Assembly: GCF_013365535.1 (NCBI RefSeq)
Contig: NZ_CP053590.1
Location: 3,028,501-3,092,500 of the forward strand
Direction: 5' to 3'
DNA from: Aquimarina sp. TRL1
GTDB taxonomy: Bacteria; Bacteroidota; Bacteroidia; Flavobacteriales; Flavobacteriaceae
Length of the DNA: 64,000 bases
In this document: positions 54,209 through 61,788 of the stretch, in pieces
Position numbering within the stretch: position 1 is the stretch's first letter
How the letters are laid out: each line of letters begins with the position of its first letter
Notes under the pieces: generated by a model
Told to the model about the DNA's origin: nothing
The model's input: the letters and a program-made list of their open reading frames with translations, nothing else
Database searches by the model: none
Position numbers and translations under genes: made by a program

Positions 54209-56638
54209 TTAGAATCTGTATGTTAAAATTGTGCTTATAGTAGCTGGGTTGATTCGGTTGATAAAAGCGGTTCTGTAAGCGTTAAATCCGGTTTCATTAA
54301 AAATATTGTCAACTAAGAAGTCGATGTTAAAATGTTCATTGATCCTGTAAGAAGCTTGTATGTTAACGGTTGTGTATGCTTCTAAGTCAAACGGTTTTAC
54401 TCCAGGTTCAACTCCGGCATGAGTATAGCTTCGAGACCATACATTATGAGGGCGTTCTCCTAAGTAGTATGCTCCGACTCCTAATGATAATCCTTCAAGT
54501 TTATTTTCAAAACTATAACGTGCCCATGCATTAGCAGTATGTTCAGGGGTGTTTAATGGTCTGGAGTTAAAGTAATATGCCTGGTGATCTTTGTATTTGG
54601 CATCTAGATATGAATATCCGGCGATAAGTTGTAGGTTGGGAAGTACACGACCTATTAGTTCTACTTCTACTCCTTGTCTTACATCTTCTCCTCCTTGCTG
54701 ATAGTATCCTAATCCATTACCTGCATCGTCAACAACCTGTAAGTTTAGGTTTTTGTTTTGTGCTAGGAATAGGGTAACATTAAATCGCAAAGCTTCTTCC
54801 AACCATGTAGATTTGATTCCTGATTCGAATTGATCCCAACGTTCGGTACCTAATTCTTCTCCATTATTATCTGTGTAGAATGAGGTTCTTGGGTCAGAGC
54901 TGCTGGCATAAGAACCAAATACTGTGATGTTTTCTGTTGGTTTTACATTAAAACCAACTAATGGGTTTAGTGCGTCATCTGTTTTGGAGCCACTTAACTG
55001 GCGTCCGATAAAGTTACCCCGGGTTCGTTCCATGGATGTATATCGCAATCCTAAAAATACGTCTAACCAATCAGTTACTCCTACTTTATCTTGAATGACA
55101 AAACCATATGATTTAAACTGAGATCCAGAGCCTCTGTCGGGATTAGCAGCAACAAGAACCCCTTGTGGTAACTCATTTGGGATTTTTGTAAAAACATCAA
55201 TGATATCTACATAAGACCTGTCTCCCGGGTATGTTACATTATATGGAGTGCTGTTGAACTCGGAAGTTCTGTGGTCTACACCAACCTGGAAAGTATGTGA
55301 TAAGAATCCGGTTTTAATATTTTTTCCGACTACATCAATTTGAAGTACGCTATTGTTATCGGCTCTTTCATCAGCATAATACGTTCTATATCGTTGATTA
55401 GAATCCAGGGCAGGTAATTGTTGTCTGGTACCTGTTGTAAGGTATGAGCTTTCTGTGTAAAGATCCAGTTCCGAGGAAAAATAACCTGCTTTCAAATCAA
55501 TTTTATCAGTCAGTTTTCTGTCAAAACGGATTGCGTAAGTTGTGTTTTTTGTGTTTTGCCTGTCTGAAGCAAATCCTACAAATTGGTCGTTAGGTAATTT
55601 GTAGATGTTATTGGTGTCGTAACCTCCTAAGTTGATTGTTCCCTGATCAGGAGTTCTTCCATCTGTCAGATAATCCATTTCTACAATTATGGTTGTTTTG
55701 TCATCTGGTTTCCATGCCAGAGATGGATTGATGTATAAGCGTTCAGAGTTAACCCGTGTTCTGTAGCTATCTGCTCTGTCATAGGACCCATTGATTCTAA
55801 AAGCAATGTTTTGTTTTTCATTTAGGGGGCCATAGAAGTCAAAAGCTGGTCGGACTCTGCCAAAACTTCCTGTTCTAAAACTGATTTCTCCTCCTTCGTG
55901 GAATTTAGGAGTTTTTGTAGCAATATTAATTACCCCTCCAGCAGATCCGAGGTCGGTTCCTAGTCCTTGACTAATTGCAGAAATTCCTTTCAAAATTTGG
56001 ATGTTGTCAACTCCAGCCATATCTGTTAAGACTCCCACTCCTCTGAAGTCAGAATTGATTCTAACCCCGTTTTTTAGAATAGGAATTCCTCTAAAACCTC
56101 TTAGTGACATACTTTCTTTAGTATTTCCATAGGTGGCAAAAGTGTATACCCCGGCTACGTTTTTTGTTACATCGCTTATGGTTAATGCTCCTTGTTGTTC
56201 GATAAGTTTGTGAGAAAGTACAGATATACTTTGTAGTTGTTCATTAGGAGCCAATGGTAATCTTGTTAGTGCTTCTATTTTTTCTGCTCTTTTATAGCGA
56301 TCGCCAAAGACTTCTACTTCGTCTAACAAGGCGTCTTCTGATAATGTAATGGTGATGTTTGTTACAGTATTCGCTGTTACAGAAATTGCTTGTCGTGCGG
56401 TTTTATAGCCAATAGAACTTACTATAATAGTATATTCAGAAGCCGGAACATTGTTTATAGAAAAAACTCCGGATACATTAGCTTCTGCTCCAACACCAGC
56501 TTCTTTTAGCTGTATAGTGGCAAAGGGAATGGGTTCGTTGTTCTCGTTAGTAATTAACCCTTCGATACTTCCTGTCTCTTGGGCATAAATAAAGGGGGTA
56601 CTGCATAAAACAAGAAATGCAAATAGTACTTTTTTCAT
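54209..56638 (-). CDS. TonB-dependent siderophore-type receptor
   Basis: 809-residue outer-membrane receptor. Signal peptide (FIYAQ-E, about 20), carboxypeptidase-regulatory-like domain (about 22-105), plug (about 125-245: SISVLSHKLIEQQGALTISD, SMSLRGFRGIPILKNGVRIN, GGVINIATKTP), then a full barrel ending in the terminal-Phe signature TILTYRF. The plug pattern is of the FhuE/FecA ferric-siderophore group. Transcribed alone; a TACTTTTG -7 box (56672-56679, minus) and three TTAACAGTA half-sites lie upstream. Confidence 0.92.
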   Translation of the reverse strand: MKKVLFAFLVLCSTPFIYAQETGSIEGLITNENNEPIPFATIQLKEAGVGAEANVSGVFSINNVPASEYTIIVSSIGYKTARQAISVTANTVTNITITLSEDALLDEVEVFGDRYKRAEKIEALTRLPLAPNEQLQSISVLSHKLIEQQGALTISDVTKNVAGVYTFATYGNTKESMSLRGFRGIPILKNGVRINSDFRGVGVLTDMAGVDNIQILKGISAISQGLGTDLGSAGGVINIATKTPKFHEGGEISFRTGSFGRVRPAFDFYGPLNEKQNIAFRINGSYDRADSYRTRVNSERLYINPSLAWKPDDKTTIIVEMDYLTDGRTPDQGTINLGGYDTNNIYKLPNDQFVGFASDRQNTKNTTYAIRFDRKLTDKIDLKAGYFSSELDLYTESSYLTTGTRQQLPALDSNQRYRTYYADERADNNSVLQIDVVGKNIKTGFLSHTFQVGVDHRTSEFNSTPYNVTYPGDRSYVDIIDVFTKIPNELPQGVLVAANPDRGSGSQFKSYGFVIQDKVGVTDWLDVFLGLRYTSMERTRGNFIGRQLSGSKTDDALNPLVGFNVKPTENITVFGSYASSSDPRTSFYTDNNGEELGTERWDQFESGIKSTWLEEALRFNVTLFLAQNKNLNLQVVDDAGNGLGYYQQGGEDVRQGVEVELIGRVLPNLQLIAGYSYLDAKYKDHQAYYFNSRPLNTPEHTANAWARYSFENKLEGLSLGVGAYYLGERPHNVWSRSYTHAGVEPGVKPFDLEAYTTVNIQASYRINEHFNIDFLVDNIFNETGFNAYRTAFINRINPATISTILTYRF

Positions 56639-56708
56639 CTTATTTAAATTTAGACTTATTTTAAATTATGACAAAAGTACTTACTATTTATGGTTTGTTT
56701 GGATTAAA

Positions 56709-56751
56709 TACTGTTAATGTTTAACAGTAATTTACGGCTAGCTTAACAGTA
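56709..56751. promoter_or_regulatory. Three TTAACAGTA half-sites upstream of the TonB receptor
   Basis: TACTGTTAA (56709-56717) and TTAACAGTA (56721-56729) form a 9-bp inverted repeat with a 3-base centre. A further TTAACAGTA at 56743-56751 follows with 22-base periodicity. Position is 30-80 bases upstream of the receptor's -7 box (56672-56679, minus), as expected for an activator or repressor site. Confidence 0.5.
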
Positions 56752-56781
56752 TCTTTATATGGAGTTGGTTTAGAGTGTGCT

Positions 56782-56815
56782 AAAAAAAATCACACCCCGT
56801 AAAGAGGTGTGATTT
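56782..56815 (-). terminator. Minus-strand terminator upstream of the TonB receptor
   Basis: AAATCACACC (56787-56796) and GGTGTGATTT (56806-56815); minus-strand T8 follows. It ends whatever minus-strand transcript crosses 56816-57557, possibly the tRNA-Lys/Lys/Leu transcript. Confidence 0.8.
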
Positions 56816-57557
56816 CATTAAATACTACTACAACCCAATAAGATATTATTCAACAGAATAATGACCCTATTTATTTTTAATATTTTAAAAACGTCTGGTT
56901 CGAATTACAAATTCTAAAAAAAAACTATACTATATCGATTTAATAAAAACCATTACGTTTAATCAAGGTGAAGTTGGAAATGGTTTCGTAGAGTAGGAGT
57001 ACTACTGTTTTTGATATTGAGAAAATATTGATTGTAAGAAAAGTATAATTGGTTTCATAGAGTAAGTAGAACTAGTGTTTGTTATTTTTTATGATTTTGT
57101 TGGTTAATTGTTTGATTCAAATTTAATTAGCGATTTTCATACACAGGGAAGTTTCTTGTTTATTAACTTTATTTTAGTAAATAGAGTGTTTTTATTTGTA
57201 AAAATTAACAGCTACTGGTTGGGTTGGGTTTGTTAGGTAAATTGTTGTTATTATAGTGTGTTTGACCTACGTTTCTTGTTAAGAAAAAAAGAATGCGAAA
57301 AATGAAGAAAAACTAATTAAATGTTAAAAGGAATAAATAAAAAAGCATTTTTCTTTATGTCTTAAGATCAAAAAAATAGGATATTTTCATGGATAGTAAA
57401 AATCGTGTTTTGTTTGTGATAAAGGGAAGGTGAACATTTGAAAAGAGGAAGATCTTCGGATGTTTCATTTGTTACAATATCAAATACGTTAACTGTTTGG
57501 TATTGTAAATATAGTATTTGAAGAAAAATGAAAGTCAGATAATTGAAATATATTTAG
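56816..57557. other. 742-base region without a recognised gene
   Basis: A/T-rich, no ORF above about 15 codons that looks coding. Contains an imperfect direct repeat (56982-57010 and 57051-57080, both starting GGTTTC-TAGAGTA). Could be a long 3' trailer of the tRNA-Leu transcript, an unrecognised RNA, or decayed sequence. Confidence 0.5.
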
Positions 57558-57641
57558 TGCCCAGAATGGGAGTCGAACCCATACGCCCTAATGGACACAT
57601 GGCCCTCAACCATGCCTGTCTACCAGTTCCAGCACCTGGGC
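57558..57641 (-). tRNA. tRNA-Leu (GAG)
   Basis: 84-base class II tRNA on the minus strand: acceptor GCCCAGG/TCTGGGC, anticodon loop TTGAGGG (anticodon GAG), long variable arm, T-arm GTTCGACTC. Confidence 0.96.
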
Positions 57642-57704
57642 AGAATATCATTTTATTGAATATAGATAGTAATTATAAAATTACAATAGAATAATGATAT
57701 GTTG

Positions 57705-57777
57705 TGACCGGGCTGGGGCTCGAACCCAGGACCCTCTCCTTAAAAGGGAGATGCTCTACCAACTGAGCTACCCGGTC
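57705..57777 (-). tRNA. tRNA-Lys (TTT), copy 2
   Basis: 73-base cloverleaf on the minus strand: acceptor GACCGGG/CCCGGTC, anticodon loop CTTTTAA (anticodon TTT). Identical to the copy at 57856-57928. Confidence 0.97.
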
Positions 57778-57855
57778 ATTTGATTAGATGTTGTCATCTA
57801 AAAACAAAAAAAATATTTTACTGAACTTAGTAAGATATGTTGTAATATCTTGTTG

Positions 57856-57928
57856 TGACCGGGCTGGGGCTCGAACCCAGGACCCTCTCCTTAAAAGGGA
57901 GATGCTCTACCAACTGAGCTACCCGGTC
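57856..57928 (-). tRNA. tRNA-Lys (TTT), copy 1
   Basis: Identical to 57705-57777, offset 151 bases. First tRNA of a Lys-Lys-Leu unit read from the promoter at 57956-57985. Confidence 0.97.
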
Positions 57929-57955
57929 ATTCATTCTGTTCCTTGAATGCGGGTG

Positions 57956-57985
57956 CAAATATACTATCATTAATTTATTTTTCAA
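57956..57985 (-). promoter_or_regulatory. Promoter of the tRNA-Lys/Lys/Leu unit
   Basis: Minus strand TTG (57985-57983) and TATATTTG (57963-57956) separated by 19 bases, just upstream of the first tRNA-Lys. Confidence 0.75.
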
Positions 57986-58061
57986 GAAAAAAATGACATA
58001 AATTTGAAAATATTTTTAAATCGTACTTTTCTAAGTAGAAAATAAGGCTAAAAATTATAGT

Positions 58062-58583
58062 ATGAATATAGTGTTAATCGGTTATATGGGGAGTGGTAAG
58101 TCATTGGTAGGTAGATGTCTGTCGGAAACTATCGGTAGTGAGTATTTGGATCTAGATGATTATATAGAGGCAGAGGAAAAAAAAACAATAAAAAATATTT
58201 TTGAGGAGAAAGGAGAGGTGTATTTTCGAAAAAAAGAACATTTTTATTTAAAAAAGGTACTAGGTGCCTTCGAAAATACGGTTATTTCTCTGGGAGGGGG
58301 AACGCCTTGTTTTTCCGGAAATATTGAAATCATAAACAAATTAGCAGAAGGTCGTAGTATTTATCTTCAGACAGGAGTTGATGAATTGGTGGAACGGTTG
58401 TTTGGTGAAAAGAATAAACGCCCTCTGATAGCTCATCTGGATACCAAAGAGGCGTTACAAGATTTTATTAGAAAACATCTTTTCGAGCGCTCGTTTTATT
58501 ATAATCAGGCAGCTTATAAGATTATTACAGATAAGAAGGCGCTGAATGATATTGTAGCAGAAATTCAGGCTATTTTAAAATAG
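58062..58583 (+). CDS. aroK: Shikimate kinase
   Basis: Phosphorylates shikimate at the 3-OH in aromatic amino-acid synthesis. 173 residues, usual length. Walker A GYMGSGKS (7-14), shikimate-binding DLDDYIE (32-38), GEVYFRKKE with the conserved Arg, GGGTP (79-83) and the lid Arg in EKNKRPLI are all seen. Overlaps the convergent phosphoribosyltransferase gene by 14 bases at the 3' end. Confidence 0.94.
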   Translation: MNIVLIGYMGSGKSLVGRCLSETIGSEYLDLDDYIEAEEKKTIKNIFEEKGEVYFRKKEHFYLKKVLGAFENTVISLGGGTPCFSGNIEIINKLAEGRSIYLQTGVDELVERLFGEKNKRPLIAHLDTKEALQDFIRKHLFERSFYYNQAAYKIITDKKALNDIVAEIQAILK

Positions 58584-59070
58584 CAATGTCATTGTCTCCC
58601 AAAGTAACTTCTACATGCTCGTGTAAGGATGTTGAGAGAGAGATTCCTTTAAAATCTGCTTTTATTGGGTATTTCTTATGATTTCTATTTACCAAAACAG
58701 CAGTTTTAAATTTAGATAGTGGTACATCCAAAAAATGCTTTACTCCGTATATCAATGCTGTTCCTGAATTTAATACATCGTCAGCAAGGACGACAGATTT
58801 ATTTTTGTATGCTTCAGAGGATAGAGAGGTTACTACAGTATTCTGAGGAGATATTTTATCCATAGTAACCTCGCATAAGGTCACTTTGATATCAGATATT
58901 TCTTCCAGAACCTTTTTTAGTTTTTGAGCAAAAATAAACCCATTAACTTTGATTCCAGCAAGTATAATTTCTGTTTCATAGACGTTTGTCTCATATATTT
59001 GATATGCGATACGTCTTATTTTGTGCTGAATTTGTTCATGAGTAAGAATGATATTGCTTTCCGATTGCAT
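58570..59070 (-). CDS. Phosphoribosyltransferase family protein (PyrR-like)
   Basis: 166-residue type I PRTase. The PRPP loop VVLADDVLNSGTAL (around 93-106) is intact. The short length and hood resemble PyrR or hypoxanthine PRTases of Bacteroidota; the base specificity is not clear and regulation of pyr genes is not implied here. CAAATATA at 59099-59106 is a -7 box (TATATTTG) on the minus strand and supports the start. Confidence 0.85.
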   Translation of the reverse strand: MQSESNIILTHEQIQHKIRRIAYQIYETNVYETEIILAGIKVNGFIFAQKLKKVLEEISDIKVTLCEVTMDKISPQNTVVTSLSSEAYKNKSVVLADDVLNSGTALIYGVKHFLDVPLSKFKTAVLVNRNHKKYPIKADFKGISLSTSLHEHVEVTLGDNDIAILK

Positions 59071-59118
59071 GCTGAAAAAAATTAAATACTGTGAGCTACA
59101 AATATACTTTATAGATTG

Positions 59119-59706
59119 CTATTCCTTATAGTTTGTAAAGATAAAAAAGAGCTCGTTATTCTTTCTCGGAAGGATAGAATTATAACAAGGAGCTAATGTT
59201 TTTATTGTCAGGTGTTTTGAAAATAAAGCCTTGTATTCATTAATGTTTCCCCCAAAAGGAGGTCCGGGCTGATCAAAGTGTCTGGAAAAAAGAACCCCGA
59301 TGATTTTTCCAGTAGGAGTAAGTAGTTTACTGACTTGTTGGGCGTAGTTTTCTCTTAATTTGGGGTCAAGTGCACAGAAAAAAGTTTGTTCAATAAGTAA
59401 GTCGAATTTTCCCTTTAGATTAAAGAAATTATCACAGATTAAATGTGTGTCAGGAAATTCTGGAACTCTAGATTTGAAATTAGAAAGTGCTTCTTCAGAA
59501 AAATCGAGTAAATAAGTATTTCTAAAACCATTTTTATAAAGAAACTCGGCTTCATACCCATTACCACCTCCGGGAATAAGAATTGTTAGTGCTTTATTTT
59601 GTAGCTGTTCAAAATATTGAGTGATAGGAGGAGAAGGCTGCCCGATATCCCAACCTGTCAATTTATTTTGATACCTATTGTTCCAGTATTCTTGATCTAA
59701 TCCCAT
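59119..59706 (-). CDS. SAM-dependent methyltransferase, thiopurine S-methyltransferase (TPMT) family
   Basis: 195 residues beginning MGLDQEYWNNRYQNKLTGWDIG, the classical TPMT start. SAM motif I is ILIPGGGNGYEAEFL (around 42-56); the motif around LIEQTFFCALDP (103-114) and the RHFDQPGPPFGGN segment are also family typical. The natural substrate in bacteria is usually unknown (thiols, Se or Te compounds). It overlaps the upstream S4-domain gene by 10 bases and is translationally coupled to it. Confidence 0.88.
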   Translation of the reverse strand: MGLDQEYWNNRYQNKLTGWDIGQPSPPITQYFEQLQNKALTILIPGGGNGYEAEFLYKNGFRNTYLLDFSEEALSNFKSRVPEFPDTHLICDNFFNLKGKFDLLIEQTFFCALDPKLRENYAQQVSKLLTPTGKIIGVLFSRHFDQPGPPFGGNINEYKALFSKHLTIKTLAPCYNSILPRKNNELFFIFTNYKE

Positions 59707-60098
59707 TCCTGATTATTTGTGTTTTCTTCTTTAGGGTCTTCCATCCAATCATCAATATCTCTTCGGTCTTTTTTAGTCGGTCTTCCGGTTCCTTTTTTGC
59801 GATAATAATCTTTCGAGTATTTTAATAAGTCTAATTTTTGCAACGATTCTTCTGGAGTAACGTCTTTACGATATATATCGACAAGTTTGGCTCCGAGTCT
59901 GCTGTCGGGAGTGTCCAAAACGATTAGTTCATAATTGATTTGGTTTTTTCTTACGGATATTTTATCCATAGGATACACTTCCCGGGAAGGTTTTATAAGG
60001 TCTCCATTAACTCTGACTTTACCTTCTTTACATGCTTTTGTGGCGATACTGCGTGTTTTGAAGTATCGAATACACCATAAGTATTTATCAACTCGCAT
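59697..60098 (-). CDS. S4-domain RNA-binding protein (HslR/Hsp15-like)
   Basis: 133 residues. An N-terminal S4 domain (1-65, MRVDKYLWCIRYFKTRSIATKACKEG split across helices, KVRVNGDLIKPSREV) and a basic/acidic C-terminal tail (KGTGRPTKKDRRDID) match Hsp15, which rescues 50S subunits carrying stalled nascent chains. TACTTTTG on the minus strand (60141-60148) is a likely -7 box and overlaps the promoter region of the divergent FKBP-like gene. Confidence 0.88.
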   Translation of the reverse strand: MRVDKYLWCIRYFKTRSIATKACKEGKVRVNGDLIKPSREVYPMDKISVRKNQINYELIVLDTPDSRLGAKLVDIYRKDVTPEESLQKLDLLKYSKDYYRKKGTGRPTKKDRRDIDDWMEDPKEENTNNQEWD

Positions 60099-60186
60099 AA
60101 ATTTGTTTTAAAATGCGTTTTATATCAAATAATTGTCAAGCAAAAGTACAAGAAAATTGTATCTTGCGCCTTCAAAAAGTAATCAG

Positions 60187-61158
60187 ATGAATCTAAAGAA
60201 ATATGTTTTTGTAGCTTCACTTGCTATGTGTGGTTTGTATTCGTGTAAAAAAGATGATGATGGAGGAGTCACCATTCAACCACCACGAGATAGAGGAGAA
60301 CAACAGATAGAAGATGATAAGTTAATACAAGAATATCTGAAAACTCATTTTTTGGTGAATCCTATAGATGAGAATAATAAAGAGGTTCTTTTTGATACGA
60401 TTCAGGGAGTCAATAGTGAAAAAGAATCGTTATACGCTTCTAAGAACCTAATTAAAAAGACGATTAAAAGATTTGATGTAGAATATACGTTGTATATTCT
60501 TAGTTATAATGAAGGTGTTGGAGAACGAGGAAAAGCAACTTTTGCAGATTCTACATTTATTGATTATAAAGGAGAGCTGTTTTATAAAAAAGACATAGCG
60601 CCTGATGATCCTACAGGAAGGATATTTGATAGTACAGCAACCCCTTTGTGGTTTGATCTTCCTGGTGTTGTAGAAGGGTTTAGAGAAGCAGCTGTAGACT
60701 TTAAAGGAGCTTCTGGTTTTGTAGAAAATCAAGATGGAACAGTAACTTATAATAATGATTTTGGGCATTATACGGTGTTTATTCCTTCGGGCTTAGCGTA
60801 TTTTTCAGAATCGAGAACAGGAATACCTGTATATTCCCCTATCATGTTTACAGTACAGTTATATGATGTAAATCAAGCAGATCATGATGCAGACGGAATT
60901 CCTTCTTTCTTAGAGGATTTAGATAAGGACCGATTGTTAGCTTCCGATCTTGACGATAATACAGATGGAGATCGTGCTTTTGACTATTTAGATAATGATG
61001 ATGATAATGATGGGGTATTAACAAAGAATGAAATTACCGTAGAAGATAAGAATGGAGATGGTAAGATTAGTGAGGATGAAATTACGTACTATGATGATGA
61101 CGGAGATGGAGTGAAGAATCATCTTGATTTTGACGATCGGGAAGAAAAAAATAAATAA
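60187..61158 (+). CDS. FKBP-type peptidyl-prolyl isomerase lipoprotein with acidic Ca2+-repeat tail
   Basis: 323 residues from ATG at 60187. Lipoprotein signal (CGLYSC-KKDDD). FKBP-like domain about 105-230 (TFIDYKGELFYK, FDLPGVVEGFREAAVDFKGASG, FIPSGLAYF). C-terminal 85 residues are Asp/Asn-rich with thrombospondin type 3/EF-hand-like repeats (DADGIPSFLEDLD, DNDDDNDGVLTKNEI, DKNGDGKISEDEI, DDDGDGVKNHLDFDD). It is probably an outer-membrane-anchored isomerase whose tail binds Ca2+. Several Flavobacteriaceae gliding/secretion folding factors are FKBP lipoproteins, but the gene here is not next to a gld locus. Confidence 0.83.
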   Translation: MNLKKYVFVASLAMCGLYSCKKDDDGGVTIQPPRDRGEQQIEDDKLIQEYLKTHFLVNPIDENNKEVLFDTIQGVNSEKESLYASKNLIKKTIKRFDVEYTLYILSYNEGVGERGKATFADSTFIDYKGELFYKKDIAPDDPTGRIFDSTATPLWFDLPGVVEGFREAAVDFKGASGFVENQDGTVTYNNDFGHYTVFIPSGLAYFSESRTGIPVYSPIMFTVQLYDVNQADHDADGIPSFLEDLDKDRLLASDLDDNTDGDRAFDYLDNDDDNDGVLTKNEITVEDKNGDGKISEDEITYYDDDGDGVKNHLDFDDREEKNK

Positions 61159-61165
61159 TACTAAG

Positions 61166-61192
61166 AAGGCTTCAATAGGGAAGCCTTTTTTT
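61166..61192 (+). terminator. Terminator of the FKBP-like gene
   Basis: AAGGCTTC (61166-61173) and GAAGCCTT (61180-61187), then T5. It overlaps the stop codon of the convergent DUF1801 gene. Confidence 0.78.
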
Positions 61193-61573
61193 ATAAGAAA
61201 AACTATTGTGATAAGATACGGTGATGAGCTGTTGTAAAATAGCTATGTTGATATCACTTATTTGCTTGATGTATAAGCAGTGTTTTCCTCTCTTGTGCTT
61301 TCCTAAATCAGAAAGTAAACCTGGGTAGTTGTGTAATCCAGAAAGAATATAAATCCGAATATAAGGGGAGTGATAAGAAAAACCAGTTTTGAATTGAGAG
61401 GTCTCCGAACCATCTTTGTGGTTATATGTAGTGACTCCAAATCCAATTATATGATGTTCCCATAATTTTGGGGGATCTTCAGTGATAAATTCCATTAAGG
61501 AAAGTAATGTATTACAGTCTTCAATTCTGTCTTTGTCTTGTATACCTTGTATATACTGAGAAATAGATGTCAT
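61172..61573 (-). CDS. DUF1801 domain protein (YdhG-like)
   Basis: 133 residues from ATG at 61573 (MTSISQYIQGIQDKDRIEDC). DUF1801 pattern: helical start, WEHHIIGFGVTTY (around 38-50), GFSYHSPYIRIYIL, LSDLGKHKRGKHCLYIKQISDINIAILQQLI split at residues 90-122. Small cytoplasmic fold related to frataxin-like/YdhG proteins; function unknown. The frame extends 21 codons upstream without family similarity. Confidence 0.8.
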   Translation of the reverse strand: MTSISQYIQGIQDKDRIEDCNTLLSLMEFITEDPPKLWEHHIIGFGVTTYNHKDGSETSQFKTGFSYHSPYIRIYILSGLHNYPGLLSDLGKHKRGKHCLYIKQISDINIAILQQLITVSYHNSFSYKKRLPY

Positions 61574-61740
61574 TGGGTATGCTATGAATATTAAACATGT
61601 AATGCTATAAAAGTTGGTATTTATAGTAAACTGCAAAAAAGGAGTATTTCGTATAAGAAATGGTTATTTTCTTAGAGGTGTGTGTAAGTGTTGAAGTCTG
61701 CCAGAAGAGAAATTAGTTAATAGTAAGGGGGGTGACGAAT

Positions 61741-61769
61741 AAAAAAAGGTGCTGACATAGCACCTTTTT
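61741..61769 (-). terminator. Terminator of the M16 peptidase gene
   Basis: AAAAAAGGTGCT (61741-61752), loop GACAT, AGCACCTTTTTT (61758-61769). Positioned after the stop at 61789; T run on the minus strand. Confidence 0.85.
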
Positions 61770-61788
61770 TATTGTTAGAAATTTATTT

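Noticed and set aside
56946..56978. A seventh ECF-like site (TCCAAC-CGTA, minus) upstream of the terminator at 56782-56815
   Set aside because: Spacing is 15 instead of 16 and both boxes deviate; without the terminator downstream it would not have been noticed.
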